In this document: in pieces, positions 12,861-24,682 of the stretch
Numbering within the stretch: the first letter of the stretch is position 1
Layout of the letters: every line of letters begins with the position of its first letter
Assembly: GCA_029582155.1 (NCBI GenBank)
Contig: CM055907.1
Span: 15,784,974-15,848,973 of the forward strand
From: Panopea generosa
Taxonomy: Eukaryota > Mollusca > Bivalvia > Adapedonta > Hiatellidae
Length of the DNA: 64,000 bases
Direction: 5' to 3'
Program-made: the position numbers and the translations under genes
The notes under the pieces: generated by a model
The model's database searches: none
What the model was told of the DNA's origin: nothing
What the model saw: the letters and a program-made list of their open reading frames with translations, nothing else

Positions 12861-13165
12861 TACTTAAGGGTACTGAACGCAGTTCAGGTTTATGCACCAG
12901 ATCAGTGACCCCTGACGTCATTTCCTCTGTATGATCTTGTTATGATTATGAATTTCTACTATATATAGTATGTACCACTGGTGTGTGCACTGAAATAGAT
13001 AGGTATATTAGGTCCTTTTTTTAATTATGTCACCGTTATCGGTGTTATACAAGAAAATAACTGATATTCACCATGGTTACTGAGTACTATATTTCATTCC
13101 ATGTTAACAGGAGTGTACCTTACAATTACATGGTGAGTTATATGTCGATATCAATGTTGTAGATG

Positions 13166-13330
13166 GTGCATCTCATCTCAAATTTGCCTCGTTTTTCACC
13201 TATCAATTTAATTAAAAAAAAAATAACCGTGAAGTCTACAGTTTACAGAAATCTATACTCATCAGACGGAATACAGACCGTTTTCTTAATTGAATTTGGA
13301 TGTGTTAAGCTGCGATCACTCAAACTGATA
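13166..13330 (+). repeat. Dispersed repeat family G, copy 1
   Basis: Words in order: 'gcctcgtttttcacc', 'tatcaatttaattaaa', 'accgtgaagtc', 'actcatcagacggaatacag', 'ttggatgtgttaag'. Other copies lie at 17,940-18,080, 20,110-20,270 and 41,010-41,150, with a deleted one at 27,205-27,260. It therefore recurs outside the duplicated blocks. Class unknown. Confidence 0.65.
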
Positions 13331-14487
13331 CCATTTAATACATACATGAGTGAACTGTTTTAGCTAAAATGTTATGTTATACGTCCAAGGATAACATGAA
13401 TTGATAGACAGGCTATACACCTGGCCGTATAAGAATCACATAACTACAATACTTTTCAGATTTTAATTTGTAACGTTAATATAAAAATATGGGCTGAGTT
13501 GTTCAAATCTCTTTTAGCTTCGGTTAGGAGAAATATTTTATGTTCAATATCTTTAAAATTCAAAATGTTCATATCAAGTACAATGCGTTGTGGTAGAGCA
13601 ATGACATTCTGGTACGATTGCCAGTAAGTTAATATCTTGAATATATATTCCATCCCAAAATACCATTATTCAAATATTCATCTTATCATGGCCTTAAGAT
13701 TACGGTGCTTTGAATAATTGAGTCCAAAATTTCTCAAACGATTTAGGTCGTTCAAATATATTTTTTGACTGAAATCAAACATAGCTTAATCAATAATGCA
13801 ACGTTGCATCAAATATTCAATATTGATATCAAAAGTGTTTATAAATGTTGATTTAGCGTGTTGTTAGAATATTAAATGTTTTCGTAACGTTTATTACTTC
13901 TAGTAATATGAGTGTTACTTCATTGTAAGTTTTTTTTATAAACTAACAATACATTTATTAAACTCCTTCATGTATTTGTTAGAATGTTTTCATTTGTTTG
14001 ATGGTCTAAGATAAATATCAAAGTCAGTGTCAAGTTAAATGACCAGTTGCCTTTGATAAACGGTTAGAAGATAATATAGTGGCCAATAAAGAAATAGCAC
14101 GCTTTCATCTTACTAATGACCTTGAACTTAATAAGGTTATTCTCTATAAGCATTGTTGCATTGAAGTTGTTTAAACATGAACATAGTTGTATGCAATATT
14201 ACAGTTCAATCGTGCCGTCCTGTGTGGCATAAGAATTATTTAATAACTAATTTTTAAAAGAAGTCATTGTTTTGTGACACAACGCATGTCGTTTGTAGGG
14301 TATCAAACACACGCCAAGCCAACCATTGTATTTTACAGATAAATCGCTCTAGAACGGAAACACTACGTACCAAAATTATTTTGTACAGGGACATTTGTCT
14401 ACTCTCCTCTTATGATGATGCATATGTACTACGAATGATTGAAAACTTGAATACACTAACTAATACATAGTTTTTAAATTACATCAT

Positions 14488-14780
14488 CCGGGTCCGATTA
14501 GCTCAGTCGGTAACTCGTCTGACTGTCAATCCAGGGGTCTTGAGTTCGCCCGGCAACAGTCTTCGTGATGATTTATATAGACATTGTGTCTCATTATCAT
14601 TCGTCTCTCACCGCTGATTCAAGTCGGGAAATTATCAGTTACTTGCGGGGATGGATGGTGCTCGAGTGTTGGTTAACCTTTTAGGATCCCAGGAAACATT
14701 GGTTTGGTTAACTTATGGTCTGTTAGCCCTCGGTGGCATAAATATGATGCTAAATATTCAATCAATCAATCAATCAATAA
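14488..14780 (+). repeat. SINE family A with tRNA-like head
   Basis: The head begins 'gggtccgattagctcagtcgg', with a box-A-like word 'tagctcagtcgg' and a box-B-like word 'gagttcgcccgg'. The body continues 'ctctcaccgctgattcaag', 'aaattatcagttacttg', 'cccaggaaacattgg', 'ttaacttatggtctg' and 'gccctcggtggcataaata', ending in an 'atcaatcaatcaatcaat' tail. A possible short target duplication 'acatca' flanks it (14,481 and 14,782). It is absent from the paralogous position in block B copy 2, so it inserted after the duplication. Confidence 0.85.
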
Positions 14781-15652
14781 AACATCAACGTTCCTCCCAA
14801 ATGTAACCTTTATTAAAAATATATGATGTGGTTTGTTATAGACATTACGAATGTGATTGTATGAAAATGAACTTCTATATTTGTACATGTTACTTGTATA
14901 TTTATTTGGGCTAGAGAGAAACAGACGTTCGGAGAATATTGAATTATATGTGTATAGGTCACATTCTTTTATCTGATTCTTAAAAGGTTTGTTTGACATC
15001 TCTGTCACTGTAAGCTGATAGTTCCATACTTTTTCTATCGATTAACCTCCATTGTAGATAATTATACATATAGCTTAATTGCTATGCTTTATGCATTATC
15101 ACTTAAGTGTACACCGCTTCAGCAACTCTTAATATTAGCTAAATATGCTACGAATTATCATTTCATCGGAACAAAAACGCGAACTAAAGCATACTTTTTC
15201 TTAAAAAATGGAAATTGAATTTTGTATATCATGCATTTCTTCATAAACAGACAGAAAATCGAATATTAACAAAATGATTCAGCATTTGAAATGCGACAAA
15301 CTTATATATACAACTTCAATGATAACGTCCCGTGTGTCGTTGTTCTATTAAATAATTCATTTTTGGTTACATGTTGCATGCATTGAAGATATTATGCTTG
15401 AAATAACATATTCATTCATCTTCTGTGACGTAATCATTCCCTTGCATTGCTCATAAAATGATGAACATTATTAGCTTTACCGACAATAAATTGAAGCAAT
15501 TTGCCGTTTTGAGAAACAGAAACTTCATCATTTTGACAAATTTAACATCGATACCAAAATACCAATTGATATGAACATTATTATTTTAAATAAAAAAAAT
15601 ATCTGTATGTGAGTAAATTCTTATATTATATGTTTTGATATAAATATCATAA

Positions 15653-15808
15653 TTCATGTGATCAATTTCTGTAAACATAAGTCCATGCATTTGGAAGTTA
15701 TAGGGCGGACACTATTAACAATTCATTCCTACATAATTTGTTATACAACCAATACCATATTTCATGTGATCATTTTCTTTGAACATCAGTCCATGCATTT
15801 GGAAGTTA
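15653..15808 (+). repeat. Local doubling, about 106-bp spacing
   Basis: 'catgtgatcaatttctgtaa' followed by 'gtccatgcatttggaagtta' at about 15,655 recurs at about 15,762 with few changes. Block B copy 2 has a single related stretch near 22,526-22,555, so the doubling is probably private to copy 1. Confidence 0.65.
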
Positions 15809-16019
15809 CACAATCAGCAATTTATAGTACCAAAATACGCAGCCTCAATGTGCTTAAGATATGTATGTGATAGCGGCACCTCGGCATCTTATGCACGACA
15901 TTCCTGTCAAGTTTAACGAAAATTTATCATTTTACTTTCATGTAAGTGTTGTTTAAGACCTAGACTTTTGAGGAAGTCGCCGAGTTGTTGATCGCAGCAC
16001 GTATTCGTGTTATACGGAA

Positions 16020-16670
16020 ATTAGTCCAATGTATGAGACATAGAGAGAAATGAATAGAGTTTTAAGAACAAGAGGATATTGTTGTATACACTAATAACAT
16101 TACATGTACATGTACCAACTCAGAGATATATTGATTTATGATCTTACTATTTCTATTTGTGTATGCCTATATCTATATATTTTTTTGATTTCTTGACAAA
16201 ATTTAAATCTGTAATGTAGAAAACTGGACTTACTTCACTGTCGATCCAATATAATATTTTATCTTATCACAAACATAAAACCAACATAAAGTTACTTGGA
16301 GACAACCACGTCATCATAACAATGTGTGCATCATTAAAAAGTTAGCATGCTTGTCATTCAAAGTGAGACACAAGTGAAAGAAGCGAAACTTTCACTTTAT
16401 TAACTGCATTTTTCTATAGAAACATCATGCAAGCTATTTAATGAACTATATTCCATTACTCAGAACAAAACATTTGACTAACAGAATATTTCAACCTATC
16501 ACACTGTCTTCATAAGCTATGTGCTGGGTCAATCATGCATGTCATCACGTGATATAGGAATATAACGTGATACAAGGAGAACATTGTACACAGGAGGGAG
16601 GTAACGTCAGTCCCTCATCCCGGTTGAGTGAGTCACTCGTATTACTTGTGTCACGTGATTTTTCTTTATT
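16020..16670. other. AT-rich spacer between duplicated blocks
   Basis: Joins blocks B and C in copy 1. The equivalent interval in copy 2 (22,800-25,670) is about 2.2 kb longer and contains two recognisable insertions. No gene or RNA feature seen. Confidence 0.45.
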
Positions 16671-16679
16671 TACCTTTTC

Positions 16680-16815
16680 AGAGTGGACATCGATTCCGGT
16701 CTAAGGTGCTGTCCCCAGATTATTTTTCTCTCATCGCTGGGGTTTTGGGCTTGTATATAGTCCGATCTAAACACTCTATAAGAAACCTGTTACCTTTTTA
16801 CAGCAGGTCGGTGAA
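16680..16815 (+). repeat. SINE family F fragment
   Basis: 'gtctaaggtgctgtccccag', 'ttctctcatcgctggg' and a promoter-like 'ttttgggcttg' correspond to the 5' half of the family F SINE at 9,713. The paralogous fragment at 25,677-25,800 lies at the same place in block C copy 2, so this insertion predates the duplication. The frame at 16,628-16,840 is a reading of the repeat. Confidence 0.55.
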
Positions 16816-17687
16816 CTTAATGCAATACTGCAATGTATAAAAATTACTTTAAAAGGATACAAAACAATTGAAATATTATTCAAAATTTAAGGGATGATGG
16901 TTTTGATTATAATCTGCGGTGCATGTTGCCAAATATAATGCTGCGATATACAAATTAAGAACACAGAAACAGTTATAATATTTTTTTGAATTCCCTTCCT
17001 ATTACCATAATCGACTACATTTCTAGCCTTTACGTCTGCCAATTACGCTTTATTTTGAAGATAACGTTAATTATATATTGATGCTTCTTTAATTAACTGC
17101 TTAATAAGCAGACATAATGCTAATTGGCCAGAACATTGTTTGATTCATTGCGATGCACACATATAGGGAGTGTCTGTATCCAAGGATATCGGATGTTAGC
17201 CGAAATGTCCATTCAACTTAGAATTATGTAAATGATTATATATCACAGGATATACAAAGAAAAAAGTGCTGCATTTGTGAATTAATATAAAATAATTACA
17301 AGATTTTATTAACTACATATATTTGATAATTAGTATCGTATTCAACTCTCATCTACGAGATAACGACCAAGGGAAACGTCACAAGGTATATACATATATA
17401 CCATCATGGTCGTGTAACATGTAACAGTAATTTAAATATTTGTAAGTAAATATCTTGTTAAGTTTAACACTAAACAAACTATATTAATTATTCATATGTA
17501 ACAATTAAATTCAGGAGAAATAGTTGTTACCAAGGCTTGACAGTTATAGGTTATATTGTGTGCACTATAACATAAACACACATTGATACAGTTCTGCATA
17601 TTTCGGTAAAAACTCTTCATCTGGTGTTGGTGACATGGCGGTTGGGTATACGTATGTTCGCTGACCATTTATTCAATGTTGTCAAGA

Positions 17688-17885
17688 GTGGGGCGGTAGT
17701 CTAATGGATAGAGTGTTGACCGCTCACGCCAGAGGTTGCGGGTTCGATCCCCCGGTCGACCGGATGCCTCTCATAAAACAACACTCAGTACTGGTTCTAC
17801 CCAGGAAACGGACGCGAGAGCGGTTCATATAAGCTCTGAGCTTTCATTGCAATCGAGCTAAAACAAATTAGTATAAACTAAGAGT
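17688..17885 (+). repeat. SINE family B with tRNA-like head
   Basis: The head has a box-A-like 'tagtctaatggatagag' and a strong box B 'gcgggttcgatccccc'. The body reads 'cactcagtactggttctacc', 'caggaaacggacgcgagag', 'ttcatataagctctgagctt' and 'gcaatcgagctaaaa', ending in an AT-rich tail. It is not a tRNA gene: the acceptor arms do not pair, and the head runs straight into a conserved body. Such Pol III-transcribed SINEs depend on LINE machinery for mobility. Confidence 0.75.
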
Positions 17886-17939
17886 GTCCCCAACAATATC
17901 TCTGTTTTAAGAAATTCCATTATAGTGTCGAAAGTGGTG

Positions 17940-18080
17940 TATTTAATATCAGACATACCTCGTTTTCTCATATCAGTGTAATTAAATCCAATGACCATGA
18001 CGTCCATAAATAGAAATCCATATTTACCAGACGTAATGCAGACAGAGTTTTATTTATTCTGGATAATGTTAACCATTTTC
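17940..18080 (+). repeat. Dispersed repeat family G, copy 2
   Basis: Words 'cctcgttttctcatatcagt', 'gtaattaaatccaatgacc', 'agaaatccatatttacc', 'taatgcagacagag' and 'ttttatttattctggata' follow the same order as 13,166-13,330. It sits at the right edge of block C. Confidence 0.6.
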
Positions 18081-18607
18081 TCTCAAAACAAATAGACGAT
18101 TCATATTTTTATGTTTAAAATGTGTATTAGTTGGTGGGTTATTTTCAATTAAAAGACAAGAATCTATGTTACATGCGTAAAACTATTAAACTTGATCCCC
18201 ATCATTAATTCATATTATATTTGTAATGACGTTTTGTCGAGAACATTGAATGTTATGATACATATACATTAAGAAATTGTCAAATGCTTAAACTATCAGG
18301 AATAAGTAAAAACATTCAATTGATAATTCTGTAATATTTTGTGAAAAATTCAATTTTTTGTTTTTCTTTTTCGAAAGCTGCATGATCCAAATTGGGGACG
18401 ATATTTTCTTAAACGTTTTACATTTTCCTATCGGTTGATACTCATTCAAACAAATTATATAATTTCTTACATATCATAAATCTGAGAGTGATAAAATGCA
18501 ACGGCACTGCTCATGACTGATGGCAAAATAACTAAACGATCCACTCAGTGACAAAATATACATACATACATACATCATATATTCCAACAAGGTCATCACA
18601 TTGGTAT

Positions 18608-18836
18608 ACACTAAGTCCATCCCAGAACACACTAAGTCCATCCCAGAACACACTAAGTCCATCCATGAACACTCAGTCTATCCCAGAACACACTTAGTCC
18701 ATCCCAGAACACACTAAGTCCATCCCAGAACACACTAAGTCTATCCCAGAACAATAAGTCCGTCCCAGAACACACTTAGTCCATCCCAGAACACACTTAG
18801 TCCATCCCAGAACACTAAGTCCATCCCAGAACCCCA
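18608..18836 (+). repeat. 21-bp minisatellite, about 11 copies
   Basis: The unit is 'ctaagtccatcccagaacaca' with variants ('ttagtccat', 'agtctatcc', 'gtccgtcc', one unit with 'catgaac'); some units are 19-20 bases. It abuts the start of a family K repeat. Single-copy relatives of the unit ('ttagtctatcccagaacc' near 43,409; 'gtagtttattccagaacc' near 63,641) occur at the same place in other family K copies. The array therefore looks like an in-place expansion of a piece of that repeat. The minus frame with repeated MDLVCSG is its translation. Confidence 0.9.
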
Positions 18837-19050
18837 CATCTCCCGAATCAGGTCTATTCTCCTTAACTGACAAAAAAAAAAAGAATTCTATGCATGTCCC
18901 AATTTCATAGAAGGTGAACGCTTATAAAACTGTGACATTTTTAAATTTTCAGTTGAAGTATCTGACCAATCAACATGGTCAAATGTGTGTCGTTCCAAAC
19001 ATTGCTATTTAACGGACGCTATCGGGAAAATGGATCCTATGTTCAAACAA
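18836..19050 (+). repeat. Dispersed repeat family K, plus orientation
   Basis: Blocks: 'acatctcccgaatcaggtct', 'gaacgcttataaaactgtga', 'cagttgaagtatctgaccaa', 'tcaacatggtcaaatgtgtg', 'cgctatcgggaaaatggatc'. Continuous with the minisatellite on its left. Confidence 0.75.
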
Positions 19051-20109
19051 CAACCATTTGTTGAGTATACGCATATGAAATAAATTACCTAAACGAATAA
19101 CCACCCAGAGCAAGTCACCAAGGGACTTTAATATGCTGCGGTATGTTATTTAGTAAGTTGTTATCACAAATCTATAAAGTGTGTAGCTGAATTTGATCCT
19201 TCATAAGGAGTATGCATTATCATGACCTGTAATGCTTCTATATTTATATATATATATCATGCATTGTGGATGAGCATTTGAAAAGATCCAAAAAATCGTA
19301 ATTTCCGTTGTTGTGAATTTAATTATCTCCCTTTATGAAGTTAAATATATATGAATTTACTATATGATCCAACGGGTTTATGAATATGTCCTTTATATAG
19401 CATGTGAGTAGTCATGAATCCTTAACTGAATCCTACTCATAAAAAGCTATCAGTTCATGTATGTAAATTTACCCACCCTGTCCAGATGTGTTGCATGTAA
19501 TTCCATAGTATATAAATCATGATCGACACCAAATTTATTGGTTTGGTAGAGGCCTTGATATTGTATCTATGGTTTGCATTGTAGTTAGGCAAACTCGCCG
19601 TAGTCTGGTCTGTACATTTGTATTTTCGGGAACACTTGTTCAACTTCATATTAGTAGGTAATATGCTATAGATTTTGGGAACAAGGCAACACAATTTTTA
19701 ATGTGTTTACTGATTGCAGCTCAGGTTTATGCCGCAGATAATTGACCCCTGATGTCACTTCTGTAAGATCCTCTTTCTATTCTAATAACATGTGTTAATG
19801 GTGTTGATGATATAATGGATGTGTAATTTGAGACATTCCGATTATCGCTTTTAAAATCTCTCTCCGTTTTAGCTGCTTTGTGTATCGGATGTTCAACACG
19901 AATTAAACAAAATAAACAAATTTATACATTCAATTTGTATCTTTCTGTATTGCTGTAAGAATGTGAATAATCGAAAGATGTCGAAACAATTTAAATTTGT
20001 CAGCATTATCTCTGCAATAAAACCATGGGTACTGAGAGCTAGCATTTATTCCATGTTATCAAAAATGTATTTAACACATTCCGAATGAAATGTTCATATC
20101 ATTGCAGTA

Positions 20110-20270
20110 TCTCATCTAAGATATGCCTAGCTTTCCCCTATCAATTTAATTAAAACAAATAACCGTGAAGTCCGTTAACAGAAATCCATACTCATCGGAC
20201 GGAATACAGACAGAATTCTTAATTTATTTTGGATGTGTTAAGCAACTGTCTCTCAAACTGATACAGATTA
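20110..20270 (+). repeat. Dispersed repeat family G, copy 3
   Basis: 'tatcaatttaattaaaac', 'aataaccgtgaagtcc', 'atactcatcggacggaatac' and 'ttggatgtgttaagc' match 13,166-13,330 at the equivalent place in block B copy 2. Confidence 0.7.
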
Positions 20271-21070
20271 TTTGCATTATTTAATACGCGCATGTGTGGA
20301 ATGATTTCACTAAACTGTTTTGTAATATGCCTACGGTTAACATGAATTTATGAACTGCTTATACTGCGGGATATTAAGCTCAACATAAACATAACATAAT
20401 TTAAAATAAATTTCGCTGTTATATCAATAAAAGCTGCGTCCATAAACGTTAATAAAACCGTTTGAATTTCATTTGTTATAAAGTTATTGTGTTCAAACAT
20501 ACGGTTGAAAGGAAAGCACAAATGAATTACTGCTTAATTACATTAGTATTTAATCTTTTCCATTATCTCAAACAAAAATATATTTTATTGTTTGTTGATT
20601 TAAGCTGTTGTTAAAATATATTATGATTTCCGTACGTTTATAGTGAGTTTCAATTCAAAGTGAGATACTTGAAAATGCATTTATTGAACTCCTATACATA
20701 ACAGTCAATTCACGGCGGTTATCAAATCAATGATAGAATATTATGTATTTTATAATGTGACTGTATTCTTATTTATTTACCATCTAAGCTATATATCAAC
20801 GTTATTGGCAAGTTAAAATATCTATTTTCTATTTGGAAATGTGAGTAGAAAGCATACTGGTCAATAAAAGAATGCCAGTCATTCTAAATAATGACTTTAA
20901 ATCAGTCATATCTTAAGCTTTTTACCATAACAGTTTTGCCGTTGAAGAGTTTATAAAACCTTGAGGTAGTTGATTGCAATTGATCAAGCTAAACCGTGAT
21001 TCGTCCTATGTGGAATCAGTAACATGTCTTTACTATTTTTTAAAAGAAATACATACCTAATAACAGAAAA

Positions 21071-21377
21071 CGTACCGCTTGTGGAGTATCAACTACACAC
21101 CAAGACAAGCATTGCACATTATATTTTATAGACAATGCGCTCTTGAACGGAAATACTACGAAATACATGCCACAACGCGTACCGCTTGTCGAGTATCAAC
21201 TACACACCAAGACAAACGTAACACATTACATTTTATAGACAATGCGCTCTTGAACGGAAATACTACGAAATACATGCCACAACGCGTACCGCTTGTCGAG
21301 TATCAACTACACACCAAGACAAACGTAACACATTACATTTTATAGACAATGCGCTCTTGAACGGAAATACTACGTAT
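21071..21377 (+). repeat. 107-bp tandem triplication
   Basis: The unit starts 'cgtaccgcttgtcgagtatc' at 21,071 (first copy with 'gtggag'), 21,178 and 21,285, and contains 'gacaatgcgctcttgaacgg'. Units 2 and 3 look almost identical; unit 1 has several differences. Block B copy 1 has one diverged unit (about 14,280-14,375). The amplification is therefore private to copy 2 and, by the near identity of units 2 and 3, recent. Confidence 0.9.
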
Positions 21378-22799
21378 CCAAATATTGCCAGAAGGGACAT
21401 ATGTCTACTTATAGATATATATGCATATAAAGTGACCATATGCATTAATTGCATGTTTTACGTGGCCTTTTCGAAGGAAAGAAAACGTGCTGCAATAGCT
21501 ATAATATTGCCTTTAGATTATACCAACGCTGCTCACAAAAGACACTATCTAATAAAATGAATGATGTGATTGGTTACAGAGATTGTGAATGTTATTGCAG
21601 AGAACATACAGTTATATATTTACATGTTCTATTTATTTATTAAGCTATGGAGAAACAAGAGGTTGAAAAATCTTGTATTGCATGATCTAACGGCAACAAC
21701 GGCTACACAGATAGTATCTATATGTGAACGTAACAATCATTTGTTTCTATTATTTGAAAGAATGTTTGGCATCTCTGTGACGTTGTTTAAATTTTCAGTT
21801 GAAGTATCTGAACAATCAACGTGCTCAAATGTGACTTTCAAAATATTTTTTTTTAATGTTTGTTTACAATCTCTTGTACACTGATTTCATTTTTTTCATT
21901 CTTTTTTTATTACATAACCTCACTGTAGCAATACATATAGTTTTATTATCAACTATTTATGCGTTAGGTGTACAATATTTTGGCAATTTTTATTATTAGC
22001 GAAACATGCTACGTACATGTATTATCATTTTATCGAAACAAAAACGCGAACTAGCATACTATTTCTTAAAAAATGGAATTATATCTTGAATGTCATACAT
22101 TGTTCCATGAATAAATAGAAAACCGATTATAAATAAAATGATTAAGCATTTCAAATGAGAAACACTTATAAATACAACTTCAGTTATAAAGTCAATTGTG
22201 TCATTGTAATATTAAATCATTTCTCTCAAGTTATAGGTTGCATGTTTTGAAGATATTATGATTGATAATAGCAAAATCACCATTCATTCATCTTCGGTGA
22301 CGTTATCGTTTCCTTGCGTTACACATAATATAATGAATATGATTAGTTTTACCGTCAATAAATTGAAGCAATTTGCCGTTTTCAAACAGAAACTTGATCA
22401 TTTTGACAAATTTAATGTCGATTTCAAAATGACAATTTATATGGACATCGTTGTTTTAAGTGAGTCGCTATTGGTGTATATGTACATTTTTACAATATAT
22501 GTTATAAAAGAAATATTGTATTTTATGTGATCAATTTCCTTGAAAATTTGGAAGTAACAGGGCTGACCCGATCAACAATGCAGTGTATCAACATACACAA
22601 CTCAAGTTTGCTTACGTTATGTATGTGGCATATGTTAAAGCAATCACAACACGACGGAATCTTATTCGGAACACTTTTGTTATGTTTTACGGAATTCGAT
22701 ACATATACTTCAGTCTTGTATATGACCTTGACTTTTGAGGTAGTTGCCCAGTTGTTGAGCATAGCAAGTATTTGTGTCATGCGGAAACATTTTTAGTTA

Positions 22800-24030
22800 T
22801 TTGAAAATACGCATGTGGAAGTTACAAAGCGGGTACAGAAATATAAACAGACTGACGTATGACGGAATCTAGCATCCACAAAATTAGTCAATACCAGTAT
22901 TCTGCTTAGCCAATGTCATTAGAAATCTTCATTAGTTGATGATATGTGTTGTTATTGTATTACATTTGTTAATCATTGTGATAAATGGTTTTGTATCATA
23001 TAAGAGCGGAACTGGTAAGCTTATAGATACAATCTGGTAATGTAGTCGTATCGTGTGTATGTCTCTGGCATCTATGGATATTTAGCCATTATAATTTGGA
23101 ATGCCATGAAGAATTAACATAGTGCTTTGTTTATATAATATTTTATATAATATTTAACACTTTAAACAGGCTTTTCTTTACAGTTTAAAGAAAACAACAG
23201 CTTAACTTTTATTTTAATTTCATAATTCAAATATAACAATGTTTTCTAAATGTTCAAAACACATCAATACTGCCATTCAAACAAAAACGTAGCGTTAACA
23301 TAAGGAAGATCATTTTGAAACATGAAATTACTAGGAATATTTCCAACCGTCATTATAATACCTTATAAAAGCATTATTTGTTTAATTTGGTAATACTATG
23401 CATTAAACTGGCATAATTGTCTAAAGAATTAGAAAACATGATCAAATATGGGTAGTAAAGGTGAATTCCTAATATCAATATTATATTGAGTTATCACTAT
23501 TAGTGTGTATTTCTTCTGATTTAAGAAAGCCAATAATGTTGATCTCGAATCGAATTCTGGATATACTAAAATTCGAACAGGAATTTCAGTAGAAACGTTG
23601 CTTCAATGTTTAGATTTTGTGTTTCGTTAACAGTTTCAATTACCAATACTCATGTGATTAAAATACAGTTCAAAGGATTGATACAGCTCTTGGTGTTGTT
23701 AATGATATCATATGATCTCAAATAACGTTATAATCCAGATACAGTAAAAAGACACGCTAACACACTTAATATGCCAAACTTAATATAAACATCAATTGAT
23801 TATTTTGTATAAAAACTTAGACAGGCTGAAACAATTATCTTAAACTGCATGTTTGGGCGTGAGATATTCCAAGCTACAGATGCTGAACCTGTTTAGTTCT
23901 CAAAAGTATTCGAGATTTTACTTTTGCTTTACGTGTATCAGTGGCCTTTATTAAAAAATAAAAGCCAATATCAATGTTTATGCAGTTGTAGCTCTGATAT
24001 TTATAATACATTTATATATATATTATATTA
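22800..24030. other. AT-rich spacer, no recognised feature
   Basis: Part of the extra DNA in the second large duplicate. A short doubling 'atataatattttatataata' near 23,132-23,152 is the only simple repeat seen. No reading frame of interest. Confidence 0.45.
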
Positions 24031-24038
24031 TGTATATA

Positions 24039-24568
24039 CAGTAGAGAGAATTACCATTTTACAGTGCTAAAACTTATAACTAGATAACCTTAGCTAGCTT
24101 CCGGCTTTACGCCTTCATCAGAGGACAAAAATAAAAGAAAACAACAACAGAACAACAACACAATAATATAAACAATTGTCAATATATGAAATACTGCAGA
24201 CAGACTGAGGAGCCTACTGTTAAATAATACAAACTAAATCTTTTAACTATATACACAACAAATGCACACGACCACGCGCCCATAATTAGTATGGCGGTAG
24301 TATCCCATACACTTGTTGTTTTTAGAAAAGGTAGAAGCATATATTAGCAACAAGTATTTAAAATTATTGTGACCTACATAACACAGAGGTAGCATTTACA
24401 GGAATAAGTCTTGTTACAGAATCGCAGAGCGGTTAAAAATAGAATCGCAAACAATTGCGTGAAGACGGTTTTGCACGCTATTTATTATAAACCTAATATT
24501 AGATCGAAGCTAGCTAAGGATAACTCGTTATAAGTTTTAGCACTGTTAAATTGTCATTCTCTCTACTG
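24039..24568. mobile_element. TIR element flanked by TA (MITE or partial Penelope-like)
   Basis: The left end 24,039-24,101 (starting 'cagtagagagaattaccat') is the inverted complement of the right end 24,506-24,568 (ending 'tgtcattctctctactg'). I count 57 of 63 positions matching with no gap. TA flanks both ends (24,037-24,038 and 24,569-24,570), as expected for Tc1/mariner-type insertion, though the left flank is TA-rich anyway. The 530-base element has no coding frame. Just inside the left arm, read on the minus strand, is 'tctgatgaaggcgtaaagcc' followed by 'ggaagctagc', which resembles part of a hammerhead core. An inverted terminal structure of a Penelope-like element is therefore the main alternative. 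Confidence 0.8.
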
Positions 24569-24650
24569 TATTCACTATATCTACCATTTATGTATCCTTC
24601 GCAGATCCAGTGCTCCTGAATTGTGTTTTGTTAGACGTGTGATTTTCCCT

Positions 24651-24682
24651 ATCATATATATATATATGTGTGTGTATATATA
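24651..24682. repeat. TA/TG dinucleotide microsatellite
   Basis: An alternating 'tatatatatatatgtgtgtg' tract followed by 'tatatataaac'. Confidence 0.85.

Larger units (their letters stand above)
12860..16015 (+). repeat. Large duplication block B, copy 1
   Basis: Colinear with 19,690-22,800. Anchors: 'caggtttatgc' and 'gacccctgac' near 12,885-12,905 versus 19,720-19,745; 'atcaatttaattaaaa' near 13,201 versus 20,139; 'caaacacacgccaag' near 14,303 versus the 21,100-21,320 repeats; 'caaaaacgcgaacta' near 15,172 versus 22,040; 'aattgaagcaatttgccgtt' near 15,489 versus 22,361; 'gacttttgaggaagt' near 15,963 versus 22,729. The family A SINE at 14,488-14,780 interrupts this copy only. No shared reading frame is evident. 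Confidence 0.85.
16670..18090 (+). repeat. Large duplication block C, copy 1
   Basis: Colinear with 25,670-27,260. Anchors: 'agtccgatctaaacact' near 16,760 versus 25,758; 'ctacatttctagcc' near 17,016 versus 26,011; 'gttaattatatattg' near 17,066 versus 26,059; 'cgatgcacacatataggga' near 17,151 versus 26,143; 'gttctgcatatttc' near 17,591 versus 26,957. Same order and orientation as block B, so B and C are probably one event of about 5.2 kb. The family B SINE at 17,688-17,885 has no counterpart in copy 2. Confidence 0.8.
19690..22800 (+). repeat. Large duplication block B, copy 2
   Basis: Counterpart of 12,860-16,015, in direct orientation about 6.8 kb away. It lacks the 14,488 SINE and instead carries a 107-bp triplication at 21,071-21,377. 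A short family K fragment at 21,793-21,840 ('ttcagttgaagtatctgaac', 'gtgctcaaatgtgactttc') lies in this copy. The overlapping frames 22,258-22,530, 22,523-22,780 and 22,527-22,796 are not matched in copy 1 and are not called as genes. Confidence 0.85.

Noticed and set aside
17688..17760. Functional tRNA gene
   Set aside because: Box A and box B are good, but the acceptor arms do not pair and a conserved SINE body follows directly. The same reasoning applies at 25,155, 14,488 and 55,179.
18474..18662. Minus-strand frame with repeated MDLVCSG
   Set aside because: A 21-bp minisatellite happens to be a multiple of three; several units vary in length and break the frame.
22258..22796. Three overlapping frames of 85-90 codons on both strands
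   Set aside because: They overlap each other, and the paralogous DNA at 15,400-15,960 does not keep any of them open.
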